Below are positions 8,180-17,405 of a stretch of 64,000 nt of DNA, one piece after another (within the stretch, counting starts at the first letter, position 1; every line of letters starts with the position of its first letter). This stretch comes from Trichocoleus desertorum NBK24 (GTDB taxonomy: Bacteria; Cyanobacteriota; Cyanobacteriia; FACHB-46), in contig NZ_CP116619.1 of NCBI RefSeq assembly GCF_030409055.1, positions 4,793,140-4,857,139 of the forward strand, written 5' to 3'. Made by a program: the position numbers and the translations under genes. The notes under the pieces are model-generated. The model was not told the DNA's origin. It saw only the letters and a list, made by a program, of their open reading frames with translations, and made no database searches.

Positions 8180-8484
8180 TGCACCCACTGCACCAACGCC
8201 AGAGAGCAGAATCTCGGTTGCTGCTTCTACCCGCAGACTTGCCCCTGCCCAAGTACCAATTTGGGCAGCAGGTGCAGTGGGGAGAGGAAGAGCAAGGCTA
8301 CGGCATCATTCGCGGCTTGCAGTACTTCACCCCTCGCATGTCTGAGGCGATGTCCAACAGCCTCGACTGGGTGGGCTGGTCTTACCTAGTCGAGGTAGAC
8401 CCCAACAGCCCGACGAGTAGCGGCATCGAAGACGTAAAGGAAGCAGACCTAGAACTGCGGGAGGCAAAGCCATGCACAGCCTAA
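8179..8484 (+). CDS. Cassette A 101-aa SH3-like beta-barrel protein
   Basis: Residues ~20-90 have the pattern LPLPKYQFGQQVQWG...GYGIIRGLQY...WSYLVEVD: short strands with a glycine-rich turn, as in small SH3/KOW-type barrels. The same pattern appears twice in the next gene. The last 13 bases overlap that gene. It is probably a small nucleic-acid or protein binding module (inferred from pattern only). Confidence 0.65.
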   Translation: MHPLHQRQRAESRLLLLPADLPLPKYQFGQQVQWGEEEQGYGIIRGLQYFTPRMSEAMSNSLDWVGWSYLVEVDPNSPTSSGIEDVKEADLELREAKPCTA

Positions 8485-9263
8485 CCCTCCCCCCTGAGTG
8501 GGGCTTACCGAAGTTCCACTTCAACCAGCCCGTGAAGCTGAAGCGCAATGGCGACATCGGCACGATTGTGGGATTGCAATACGAGCGCGGTGGCCCTGCA
8601 AAGGGATGGCACTACGAACTAGAGCTGCAACCCGATAGCGAAGCGTGGCAACCTGACTGGCTCGAATGTGCCCGTGAAGATGACCTAGAAGCGGTTGAAA
8701 CGGTGAGTTGCTCCTGTGAGTTCGTCCCTGCCGCCTTACCTCTGTCCCGTGACGCTCGGATTCAAGCCGTGCTCTCTGGCATCTGTCGCACCCTGCACCA
8801 ACCGCTAGAGCCTGCCGAGTACTGCCAGCGCTGGGTGTTCCATCCTCTGCACCTCCAGAACTATAAGCAAGCGTGCGATCAAGCCCTCGCTCAGGCTTGC
8901 GGTCTGCTGCCAACTGAAGTACAGCTCTGGGGTAAGGAATGGCGCAAACGTCCGGGCTACGTGCCCTACCTGCTGCGCCTAGCCGATACCGTCAAGCGCT
9001 CTCAAGCTTTGGGTGTCTGCGCTTCCAAGCTCAAGAGCCAAATTTCAGAGCTGAGCCTTGCCCTGCCAGGGGGTATCCCTCGCCCCCGCTTCCACTTCTG
9101 GCAGCAAGTACGGATTGCAGATGAATGGAACGAACACGGCACCATCGTCGGCATGGAGTATCAAAATGGCTGGTGGTACTCCATCGAACTAGACCCAGAC
9201 ACGCCTCATAAATTCATTGAACCCGTGCGTCACAGCTTCGAGACGGAGGTGCAACCACGATGA
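8472..9263 (+). CDS. Cassette A-specific protein with two SH3-like domains, 263 aa
   Basis: Domain 1 (residues ~5-75: PKFHFNQPVKLKRNGDIGTI, then WHYELEL) and domain 2 (~200-255: PRPRFHFWQQVRIADEW, then GTIVGMEYQNGWWYSIELD) repeat the barrel pattern of the preceding 101-aa protein. Between them is a helical segment (YCQRWVFHPLHLQNYKQACD). Cassettes B and C lack this gene: there the ~97-aa gene runs straight into the 350-aa gene. It overlaps its neighbours by 13 and 4 bases. Function unknown. Confidence 0.7.
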   Translation: MHSLTLPPEWGLPKFHFNQPVKLKRNGDIGTIVGLQYERGGPAKGWHYELELQPDSEAWQPDWLECAREDDLEAVETVSCSCEFVPAALPLSRDARIQAVLSGICRTLHQPLEPAEYCQRWVFHPLHLQNYKQACDQALAQACGLLPTEVQLWGKEWRKRPGYVPYLLRLADTVKRSQALGVCASKLKSQISELSLALPGGIPRPRFHFWQQVRIADEWNEHGTIVGMEYQNGWWYSIELDPDTPHKFIEPVRHSFETEVQPR

Positions 9264-10312
9264 GCACCTCCCCTAACCTGACTTACCTCAAGCTCTGCAA
9301 AGAGTACGTCCAAATCACCCAGCGCAACTACTGCGCCGCTAAAATCCTCGCCATCATCGAGGGTTGGCAGGCATGGAAGGCCAAGCACAAGCTTGACGAC
9401 TGGGTGAGGCTGACCCTAGAGCAAATCCGAGAACATCTGTTTGAGGAATACAGCATCGAAACCATTCGCCAAGCACTCGCCAAACTGACCAACAAACTGC
9501 AACTCCTCAAACGGCGCAACAACCCAAAGGCCAAATACGATCGCGCCTACCAGTACCAACTAAACCGGGAAGCTATTGATGCAGCTCTGATCCAAAAACA
9601 GGCTAAAACCCTGACTCCATCTCATTTCACAAATCTAGGAGATGATGCCTCAGATTCTGGGAGTTCATTTCCTAGTTCAGGGGTCATCAACCCCCAAACC
9701 AGTGGTGATCATATAGAAATAGATTCCACTCTAGACACCTCAATAAACACCACAACAACGGAGCCACCCACCCTCCCTGTTGTTGTGGGTGTAGAGAAAT
9801 CTGAAGATCCCAAGCCAGTAAGCGCCCCCCTTCCTGTTAAGTCTCATCCTGTTCTAGAAGCATTTGGGTCAGAAGTGGAACAGGTTGCAGAGGACGACTA
9901 TTCCGCCGCTGCTCAAACCGCGATTTTTGAAAAAATTGAACAAGCAGGATTTCCGCTCACCTCACCTTTGAAGGCTGAAGTTCTAGCCGCTCCTCTCCAG
10001 GTGGTTACAGATGCTCTGGCTGCTGCCGTTGAGTATCGAGACAGACATGAAGTCAGAAATCCGATCGGCTTGCTCAGGGACGCGATTAGCCAGTGCTGGA
10101 AGCTAGGAGGAAGTGAGCATCCCAAAGCAACCAAAACCGCAGAACCAGGCTTCAAAGAATGGTTTGACCTGGCTCATCAGTTGAGGTTGGTGACTGCTAG
10201 CCAGATGATTGGAGGGGAGCAATACATCCTGACTAATGATGACGAGTGGGAGCCTTGGGACTTCTTAGCGGCTGCTTTTCCGATCGCACGGCTCAGGCAG
10301 ATGCTGGCTTGA
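9260..10312 (+). CDS. Cassette A replication-initiator-like winged-helix protein, 350 aa
   Basis: The N-terminal ~115 residues look like a winged helix: LCKEYVQITQRNYCAAKILA, LEQIREHLFEEYSIETIRQA, then LKRRNNP. They are followed by a low-complexity linker (~125-210) and a conserved helical C-domain ending FLAAAFPIARLRQMLA. This is the plan of phage/plasmid replication initiators, with DNA binding at the N-terminus and partner loading at the C-terminus. The linker DNA holds the conserved block at 9701-9792. It is the last gene of the right arm. The replication role is inferred. Confidence 0.55.
   Translation: MSTSPNLTYLKLCKEYVQITQRNYCAAKILAIIEGWQAWKAKHKLDDWVRLTLEQIREHLFEEYSIETIRQALAKLTNKLQLLKRRNNPKAKYDRAYQYQLNREAIDAALIQKQAKTLTPSHFTNLGDDASDSGSSFPSSGVINPQTSGDHIEIDSTLDTSINTTTTEPPTLPVVVGVEKSEDPKPVSAPLPVKSHPVLEAFGSEVEQVAEDDYSAAAQTAIFEKIEQAGFPLTSPLKAEVLAAPLQVVTDALAAAVEYRDRHEVRNPIGLLRDAISQCWKLGGSEHPKATKTAEPGFKEWFDLAHQLRLVTASQMIGGEQYILTNDDEWEPWDFLAAAFPIARLRQMLA
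9701..9792. promoter_or_regulatory. Candidate replication origin inside the initiator-like gene (cassette A)
   Basis: AGTGGTGATCATATAGAAAT begins a block that is almost identical in cassettes A, B and C, although the codons just before it differ strongly. It contains an AT-rich stretch, TCTAGA, and the inverted repeat CCACAACAAC (9750-9759) / GTTGTTGTGG (9779-9788). Lambda-type phages carry their origin inside the initiator gene at the linker. The origin role is inferred. Confidence 0.45.
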
Positions 10313-10476
10313 TAGTTGAGCAACTGGGCATCAACGTCAACCCACCGCTTGCCCAGTCAATTCGATCTACTGAGGAGCAGATCATTCTAGCCGTGATGGA
10401 AGCTCTCAAGGAAGTAATGGAAACTAGGGCCGTCACAAAACTTGCCAGGTGGTTCAGACGGGCAATTGAGGAGTGA
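10309..10476 (+). CDS. Small frame after cassette A, possibly the start of a broken gene
   Basis: TTG 10309 overlaps the end of the initiator-like gene. The frame reads a plausible helical peptide (STEEQIILAVMEALKEVMET, then LARWFRRAIEE) to TGA 10474. The same frame stays open past that stop to TGA 10618-10620, with protein-like content (LPETVRRVVSIGKKKGLIIA). Either this is a 55-aa gene or an in-frame stop has split a ~100-aa gene. I see nothing else in 10480-10740 apart from the run-up to the methyltransferase. Confidence 0.3.
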   Translation: MIVEQLGINVNPPLAQSIRSTEEQIILAVMEALKEVMETRAVTKLARWFRRAIEE

Positions 10477-10740
10477 TGGCAACCCAACGACAGCTCCACT
10501 CAGGAAAGCTTGCCTGAAACTGTTCGACGAGTGGTTTCCATTGGCAAGAAGAAAGGGTTAATCATTGCTAGCACTCAGGATTACGGAGCGCCAAGGGTGT
10601 TGCCTGCTAACGACCAGTGACTATTAGTCACCGATCTGCTACATTTACATCCTCTAAACACTCTGAAGTAGTTGGGACCCCTCGACGAGAGCACTAGGTC
10701 ACTGTTAAAGTGAGGGCGGGAGATTTGTAATCAAATTCAA

Positions 10741-11799
10741 ATGCCTGGTAGCCAGCAACCGTCACTGATCATTACTCGTCCAGAACCGACTATCTTCCGC
10801 TTTATCAAAGGCGATGCACGCAAAATAAAGGGCATTGAGGCAAAAACCATAGATTTAGTATTAACATCCCCTCCCTATTGGCAACGGCGTGATTATGGGC
10901 ACAAGCACCAGCTAGGGCAGGAGAAAACACCTGCGGAATATGCTGAGGCCCTTGCTCAAACCGTTGATTCTTGGCGACCGCTTCTTCGCCCTCATGCATC
11001 AGTATTTATTAATATTGGCGATACCTACAGAGACGGTTTTTTATCAGGCACTCCAGCAAGATTTGAGCTTGCAATTAGGGATTTGGGCTGGAAAGTTGTT
11101 AATCATATTGTTTGGGCAAAAGACAATGGAATGCCAGAACCCAAACGAAACCATAGGTTAGTCAGTCGCCATGAATCCATCCTGCACCTAACTCTGGGAC
11201 GAAACTATTATTTTGATATTCACGCACTAACCCAATATCTTGAGCGATCCTCAAATCCTGGCGACGTGTGGCAGTTTTATCACTCCCGAAATACGTCAAA
11301 GCACCTTGCTCCCTTTCCCCCCGATCTCGTTCACCACATCCTTCTGCTGGCTTGCCCCACTTGCGTATGTTCCGTGTGTGGCCAACCCTTTACCCCTATT
11401 CTTGCTCCAACCTCAGCCCTTAATCGGTCTAGACCTCAAGCGCGTCGTGCGCTTGAGATTTATGAGAATTCAAACCTTACTGAAGAGCATCTTGCTGCCA
11501 TCCGCGCTGTCGGCATTTCTGATGCCGGGAAGGGACAACAAATTCAGAAGGGTGCAGGTAAAAACTCCAAAAAAATTCAACAACTCGCACAAGAGGCGAA
11601 AGAAATTTTGGGTGGGTACTTTCGTGAATTTACGTTCGCCCCAAAACATCAAGTCGGGTGGAAAACCTGCGACTGTCAAGCCCCTACTCACCCTGGTACG
11701 GTTCTTGATCCATTCGCAGGCTCAGGCACGACCCTTTCTGCTGCCAAAGTGCTAGGCTTTAATGCAATTGGGGTAGACCTTAACCCCATCCAGCATTAG
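10741..11799 (+). CDS. DNA methyltransferase, beta-class, probably N4-cytosine
   Basis: The catalytic motif TSPPYW is at ~residue 42 and the AdoMet-binding DPFAGSGTT at ~residue 322. This order is that of beta-class N4-cytosine / N6-adenine enzymes (DNA_methylase N4/N6 family); SPPY favours N4-cytosine. A cysteine cluster (CPTCVCSVC, ~206-214) lies between and may bind zinc. It modifies specific DNA sites to mark self DNA. Only 20 bp separate it from the 1469-aa helicase-nuclease on the same strand, so the two probably form a modification/restriction-like unit. Confidence 0.85.
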   Translation: MPGSQQPSLIITRPEPTIFRFIKGDARKIKGIEAKTIDLVLTSPPYWQRRDYGHKHQLGQEKTPAEYAEALAQTVDSWRPLLRPHASVFINIGDTYRDGFLSGTPARFELAIRDLGWKVVNHIVWAKDNGMPEPKRNHRLVSRHESILHLTLGRNYYFDIHALTQYLERSSNPGDVWQFYHSRNTSKHLAPFPPDLVHHILLLACPTCVCSVCGQPFTPILAPTSALNRSRPQARRALEIYENSNLTEEHLAAIRAVGISDAGKGQQIQKGAGKNSKKIQQLAQEAKEILGGYFREFTFAPKHQVGWKTCDCQAPTHPGTVLDPFAGSGTTLSAAKVLGFNAIGVDLNPIQH

Positions 11800-11819
11800 A
11801 TGCTCTGCAACGATTCACC

Positions 11820-14800
11820 ATGCCAGCTTTCAGCAAAAAAGTACTTTCGCTGTTTCTCCGCACCCGCTGCCAAAAACAACTTCATCTTTATCTTTACTCA
11901 GATCTGGAACGGGATGCATTAAAAATGCCTCCCCGCCAAACAATCCGTTCTGGGCTGGGAAGTGCTGGCAAGGCTGGTTATGAATGGCAAGACAAAAAGG
12001 TAAGTGAGTTAAAAGAGATTTTCGGTGCTGAACACGTTGTTGTCAGCCCTGAATCAAAAGCAGGTCGTCCCGGCAAACTGAAACTTTCGGAGGAACTGAG
12101 TCGGCTTGACCCTTTCCAATTTATTGTTGAAGCTGGCTATGTTGCTGACACTGTCACCTTCCGCGAAGCGATTGGTTTTGACGGCCTAACAGACCGTTAT
12201 GGCAAGACTCTTGATATTGGTGGTGTCTACCCAGATATCATTCAAACGCTTCCTCCCCGAAATTCTGGGACGCTTCCATTTGAAACTGCCCAACCTGAAT
12301 ACAATTTGGCTATATTACCTGATGGTAGTTTAAGCAAGATTGATGAGGAAGACTGCCGTCTTCGCCTACGAGTAATTGATATTAAGTTAGCAGCAGATCC
12401 AGGGGCAAACTATTTTGCTGAGGTTGTCTATTACTCTATGACGCTCTCAGCTTGGTTGCAGGAGAATGGGCTGGATGACCGATATCTAGTGGTTGCAACC
12501 CCAGCAGTGTGGCCTGGCTCGTATGATGCTTCAAACCTCTCTAAACAGTTCGAAATATGGAATCGTCGAGGACACAAACCTACCGCTAGTGAACTATCAG
12601 CAGCGCTAGAGGAAGATATTGAAATTGCTGCTGTTGATGCCTATGTACCCCGGCTTCGACGCTTACTATGTGAACAACTTCCCACTATCCTCAGCACTTC
12701 TTGGGAAGACCTACCTTACCACGTCAGTTTCTCTTGTCAGGGATGCGAATTTCTAGGCTATCCGTGGAAAGACAAGGAAGGGAACATTGCTAACGATGAG
12801 AGACATTGCTGGCCTACTGCTGCACGCTGTAATCACCTGTCTAGGATTGCCGGACTCTCTAGTGGTGCAGCTCGCCAACTTTCAACACGGGGAGCAATCA
12901 GTGATGTGGCATCCCTAGCGAAAGCAGACCATGCAGGAGCAGCCTTTTCAGAACATCAGACGTTACGAGCAAAGGGTGCAATCTATCCTTATCGCGCGAA
13001 ATCATTAAACTCAGGAATTGCGGCCGTCATCTTAGATTCTGGCGGAGATGCTTTAATGCCAAGGTGGCCAAACCTCCGCCTCTACATTTTCGTAGACTAT
13101 GACTTGAGCAGTGCTATTACTGTTGCATTCGGACTGCGTGCATTCTGGCGTGAACCACTTCCTTTTGGTTCTAAGTTAAAGAAGCAGGTTAAACGTTGGA
13201 ATAAAGGAGAAGGGGGTATAAGAGGGTCTCAAGAAGTTTTTCTCGTTGACCGCCGTGACACTATTCGTGAGCGAGAAGAATTTTTGAAGTTTCTTCATTC
13301 CATTAAAAAAATTATGGATGAAGTACGGCAGCAAGACGCCGAAGATGTAGCCAACGGGCGACGTAACAAAGAAGATGGAACAACTGATGATAAATCGTCT
13401 GTCAGCACTTATCAAATTTATCTGTGGGATGAAGCACAAAAGCGGCATTTGACTCGTTTAGTTAGCCGTCACTTAGCTGCTATTCTTGGCGACCCTACAC
13501 TCCGTAATCTTGCTTGGCTTTTCCCTCCACCTGAACTGCTAGCGCGTGCTGAGGAATCTTCTCGTCAGTCTCCCATCACTTTCGTCTCATCAGTCGTTCA
13601 GAACACGGTTGCTGCTCCTGTTCCCCATCACTTTACCCTTCTTGAGCTTGTCCGTACATACAATAATCGAGGTTTCACAGCCTCAGTTCATCCGCTTTAT
13701 CGTGAGCCATTAACCGATTTAGTCCCTAGTGAGCGAATCTATGAATATTGGGATAAGGAGAAGAATGCGTGGTGGAGAGAAGCTGGAGAGGAAATTGCTG
13801 AAACAACTCGGCAGAAACTGCTGGCGTTAGGATCAGTTGCCTCAAGACTTGAAGCAGATTTAGGAAAACTTCTTCCTGAACATCGACTTGCCGCTCCACC
13901 GCTTAATAAACCTCCTAAAACCCCATCTAAACTGTCTCCCCAAGGTCGGCTCTGGTACGAGTTCACTCGGCTCAATGCTGCTCTGCAAAAGCTTGATATC
14001 CATACAATTCAAGCAATGCCTCCGCGCGAACGCGAAGCGCGCTTTAAATCGGCAATCCTTACAGAACGCCTGAATGGAAAAGAGCGGCAAGAAGCAATTC
14101 AGTGCTTACAGCGAACATTGGGTCGTCCCCTTACATCTCTAGGAGAGCTTTTTATTTATAAATTAGCTCCTACATCAGCAGACCTTAACGCCCGAGAAGG
14201 GGATATAGGCTTCGCTCTTTCACCATTAAATAAGCCAGGTTTCCTTGATCTATCTCCTTACATTAAAGAATTAAAAGACGCTGGTATTACAGGTTTTCCT
14301 GGAGCTAAAACTATTGCTGATTCAGGTCTGACAGGTGTTTCAATCACTGCCATTGACCGAATACATCATTTCATTGCACTCAAGCCTGGCATGTTCAATC
14401 GTATTAATAGTTTGGAAGCGCTAGGCTGGCTTGATATATCCCAAAATATAATCCTTGATCCAGTTCCACAAGACTTTTTAACCTCAAAAGTTCAACTTAC
14501 ACTCCAAGCTATTGGCTACCCTGCTAGTGCTACTGCTGATCCAAGGATTTTAGAGACACTGGGCGAGCCAGCATCACAAAAGGGGAAAGCTTCAGCTGAA
14601 ACACCAGCTTCACGGATTCTTTGGCAAGCCTCTACCCTTTACGGACAGAAGGTTGAGCGGAATACTGTCAGCCTCCGCAAAGACCTGGAGTCAAACGATT
14701 TTCGTTTGAATGACTCTCAGTGGCAAGCCTGGGAACAGGCATTAACTCAACAATTTGCACTGATTTGGGGACCACCAGGTACAGGAAAAAGTTGGACGCT

Positions 14801-16229
14801 TCGCAATATTGTTCTTGCAGCTGTAAAAGATGCTGTTTCCCAGGGAAAACCATTACGGCTTCTCATTACATCTGGAACCTACACTGCAATAGATAACGTT
14901 CTACTTGGTGTAGACAAGATGTTAGCCAAATTGCTACCGGAAAAACCTTACTCAATATTCCGTCTACAGAACAACCTTCGCCCAATTCCAGACAAATTGG
15001 CTGCTGACCATGCTGACGTTATTAACGTTCCCTTCGAGAAAAATGTCTTTCCTTCAGAAATCACTCAGTTAACTAATGAACTGAATAATCCAACCTCTAT
15101 TACAGTTGTAGGGGCACCGCCTCACCAGTTGCATAACCTTGCCTGTCTTGGCAAAAAAACGCCAGCTCAGAAGGATATTCGCCGCACCTGGTCTGATTTT
15201 GTAGTGCTTGATGAAGCCTCTCAGCTTGACGTAGCGACATCTACCCTAATTTTCACTAAAGTTGCTGAAAGGGGCAGTGTTGTTCTGGCAGGTGACGATC
15301 TTCAACTTCCTCCTGTCCATCAAGCTGATGCTCCAGACGATCTTGCCCATGTTGTTGGCTCAATCTACAACTATTTTCTCCGTCAACACAAAATCGAACC
15401 GACTCCACTTCAGGATAATTATCGCTCAAATGAGACAATCGTCGCTTTTACAAGACTAGCTGGATATGATCCAGGCTTAAAAAGTCATTCACAATACCTT
15501 TCTCTTAGATTCCTTGAACCTATTCCAACCAGCCAGCCAGATGCCTGGCCAGACAATCTTTTCTGGACACCAGATTGGAGCCATTTACTTAACCCTGCTC
15601 ATCCTACGACTTGTTTTATCTACGAGGATGAGTTAAGCAGCCAAGTAAACGATTTTGAAGCTGATGCTATTGCAGCCTTGATTAGTTTGTTATACGGACG
15701 ACTCAAACAGGATCTTGCTAATGAGAAGGATTTCAACGGTTCTGTGAAAGTAACCACAGATAGGCTCCACGATGAGTCATCCTTCTGGAAGTTTGCTGTT
15801 GGCGTTGTTACACCTCACCGTGCCCAGCAAAGCAAGATCGTTCAACGACTTCAGATGGTATTTCCACACCATCCTGCTGATAAGATTCGTGATGCTGTGG
15901 ACACCGTTGAGCGGTTTCAGGGGCAACAGCGGCAAGTTATTCTTGCCTCCTTTGGTCTTGGAGATCCAGACATGATCCAGAGCGAGGATGAATTTCTCTA
16001 CAGCCTCAATCGGTTTAATGTTCTAGCATCGCGTTCCCAAGCAAAACTTATTGTCTTCACAACTCGGACATTAGTAGATCACCTCTCGAATGATTCTGAT
16101 GTTTTGAAGGAGTCCAGATTACTCAAACGCTATGCTGAAACGTTCTGCAATAAAGAACAGCCACTTAACCTGGGGTACCTTCGCCATGGAAGCCTAGAAA
16201 GTCGTCCTGGAGTTATGAAGTATCGTTAG
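11820..16229 (+). CDS. DNA2-like Fe-S nuclease / UPF1-family helicase, 1469 aa
   Basis: The N-terminal region resembles RecB/Cas4-type nucleases. A first Cys is in LRTRCQKQL and the catalytic-like VIDIKLA is at ~186. A Cys cluster SCQGCEF...CWPTAARC (~304-337) could complete a 4Fe-4S site. The C-terminal third is a superfamily 1 UPF1-like helicase: Walker A GPPGTGKS (~985), DEASQ (~1130), QDNYRSNE, then a RFNVLASRSQAKL motif near 1400. DNA2-like enzymes unwind and cut DNA ends. Here, paired with a methyltransferase, a restriction/defence role is likely. The middle 600 residues are not assigned. Confidence 0.75.
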   Translation: MPAFSKKVLSLFLRTRCQKQLHLYLYSDLERDALKMPPRQTIRSGLGSAGKAGYEWQDKKVSELKEIFGAEHVVVSPESKAGRPGKLKLSEELSRLDPFQFIVEAGYVADTVTFREAIGFDGLTDRYGKTLDIGGVYPDIIQTLPPRNSGTLPFETAQPEYNLAILPDGSLSKIDEEDCRLRLRVIDIKLAADPGANYFAEVVYYSMTLSAWLQENGLDDRYLVVATPAVWPGSYDASNLSKQFEIWNRRGHKPTASELSAALEEDIEIAAVDAYVPRLRRLLCEQLPTILSTSWEDLPYHVSFSCQGCEFLGYPWKDKEGNIANDERHCWPTAARCNHLSRIAGLSSGAARQLSTRGAISDVASLAKADHAGAAFSEHQTLRAKGAIYPYRAKSLNSGIAAVILDSGGDALMPRWPNLRLYIFVDYDLSSAITVAFGLRAFWREPLPFGSKLKKQVKRWNKGEGGIRGSQEVFLVDRRDTIREREEFLKFLHSIKKIMDEVRQQDAEDVANGRRNKEDGTTDDKSSVSTYQIYLWDEAQKRHLTRLVSRHLAAILGDPTLRNLAWLFPPPELLARAEESSRQSPITFVSSVVQNTVAAPVPHHFTLLELVRTYNNRGFTASVHPLYREPLTDLVPSERIYEYWDKEKNAWWREAGEEIAETTRQKLLALGSVASRLEADLGKLLPEHRLAAPPLNKPPKTPSKLSPQGRLWYEFTRLNAALQKLDIHTIQAMPPREREARFKSAILTERLNGKERQEAIQCLQRTLGRPLTSLGELFIYKLAPTSADLNAREGDIGFALSPLNKPGFLDLSPYIKELKDAGITGFPGAKTIADSGLTGVSITAIDRIHHFIALKPGMFNRINSLEALGWLDISQNIILDPVPQDFLTSKVQLTLQAIGYPASATADPRILETLGEPASQKGKASAETPASRILWQASTLYGQKVERNTVSLRKDLESNDFRLNDSQWQAWEQALTQQFALIWGPPGTGKSWTLRNIVLAAVKDAVSQGKPLRLLITSGTYTAIDNVLLGVDKMLAKLLPEKPYSIFRLQNNLRPIPDKLAADHADVINVPFEKNVFPSEITQLTNELNNPTSITVVGAPPHQLHNLACLGKKTPAQKDIRRTWSDFVVLDEASQLDVATSTLIFTKVAERGSVVLAGDDLQLPPVHQADAPDDLAHVVGSIYNYFLRQHKIEPTPLQDNYRSNETIVAFTRLAGYDPGLKSHSQYLSLRFLEPIPTSQPDAWPDNLFWTPDWSHLLNPAHPTTCFIYEDELSSQVNDFEADAIAALISLLYGRLKQDLANEKDFNGSVKVTTDRLHDESSFWKFAVGVVTPHRAQQSKIVQRLQMVFPHHPADKIRDAVDTVERFQGQQRQVILASFGLGDPDMIQSEDEFLYSLNRFNVLASRSQAKLIVFTTRTLVDHLSNDSDVLKESRLLKRYAETFCNKEQPLNLGYLRHGSLESRPGVMKYR

Positions 16230-16460
16230 TGTACTTTGTTGACATATCGAAAAATTGAAGTTTTTACATACTAGGAATTCCAGCGATTTTGCCCAAAGTA
16301 AACAATCATATTTAGAGATTAATTGCTTTAAAATTTAAGCGCTCGAAGTTTTGCAGGGAAAGGCACAGAGTCTAATAAGCTTTAAGTCCCTAATCCTCTA
16401 AATGCGGGTTGTAGTCAGCCAGCGATCGCCTCTTGCACTTCACCCGTGCGATCGCCCCTA

Positions 16461-16560
16461 ACTTTTCCCCAATTGGGGAACGCAACCAAGTCAGTGAACT
16501 GCTGCTCATCCCTGCCAATTGTCTAGAATTCGAACATCTGCTTGCAGTGGCTCTGGGGTT
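16461..16560. repeat. Dispersed intergenic repeat, copy 1
   Basis: TTCCCCAATTGGGGAA (16465-16480) is followed by GTCAGTGAACTGCTGCTCAT and an AGAATTCGAACAT site, then GTGGCTCTGGGGTT. The same ordered string recurs at ~23670-23756 (inverted), ~40552-40665 and ~52190-52300, with a decayed copy near 26965-27105. It fills most of the 16230-16665 gap. I see no gene there. Confidence 0.75.
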
Positions 16561-16665
16561 GACTTCCTAGGTCGCAGGGAGTTTTGAGGACTTATGAAAT
16601 TCTTTATAACTCACCCAACATTACCTGCGATCGCCTCCAGCGGATGAAGTCTTGCCAGGAATTGT

Positions 16666-17346
16666 ATGCAGGCTAAGCTAAACCTTGAAAATGCAGACTT
16701 TGCCAGACTGTTCAAATTTATGTCGGACTACCAAAACTTTATTGTTGACTATCCGCAGAGATGCGCCCAGCTCTTGACATTACTCAGTCCATCAGCCAAT
16801 CAGCATAAGCTTGATGTGACTTTAGCTTTGGCGATCGCTGCTACAGGCCTACTCGTCCCATATGAGCGCCTTAAACCTGCCATCTCTTATGAGCAACCTA
16901 TGCAGGATCGCAAGCGTTACCAAAAAGCAGCAGCGCAATTAGACCATTTATTAAAGCAACCTTTTCTCATTGCACTTTCAGGAGTGGCTTCTCCCAATTC
17001 GTGGACTTATGGTGAGCTAAGGTCGGTGAGCGGTTTACCGGATGAGTGGCAAGAGTTGCACAATCCAGCAGAGCTTAGTCCAACCCGGTCAGTGCAAGAC
17101 GTGCTCAATGTACTGAGGAATGCATTGGCGCATGGCAACATTTACACAAAGCCTAATAGGCAAGGTCACATTCAAGAAATAGTTTTTGTGTCAGGTGCGG
17201 CGAGAAAAAATACAAATCAGCAAACACAATATAAGTTTGTTCACGTCTCGCCAGATGACTTTCAAAACTTTCTGCTGACATGGCTTAGTTTTCTACAGGG
17301 CTTGGATTTGCCTAGTGAAGTGATTCAAAAAGTGCTCGACGATTAA
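16666..17346 (+). CDS. HEPN-fold protein, candidate RNase, 226 aa
   Basis: The protein is helical and carries Arg151-N-A-L-A-His156 (VLRNALAHGN), the RxxxxH motif of catalytic HEPN domains. Many HEPN proteins are RNases in toxin-antitoxin or anti-phage systems. ATG 16666 has CCAGGA upstream. No nucleotidyltransferase partner is adjacent; the next gene is the portal. The motif is clear, the activity is inferred. Confidence 0.6.
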   Translation: MQAKLNLENADFARLFKFMSDYQNFIVDYPQRCAQLLTLLSPSANQHKLDVTLALAIAATGLLVPYERLKPAISYEQPMQDRKRYQKAAAQLDHLLKQPFLIALSGVASPNSWTYGELRSVSGLPDEWQELHNPAELSPTRSVQDVLNVLRNALAHGNIYTKPNRQGHIQEIVFVSGAARKNTNQQTQYKFVHVSPDDFQNFLLTWLSFLQGLDLPSEVIQKVLDD

Positions 17347-17405
17347 CAGCGATCGCCCTCCTCTCCAGACCATAGGAACCATACGGCAGATTTATCCTGC
17401 CTGCC

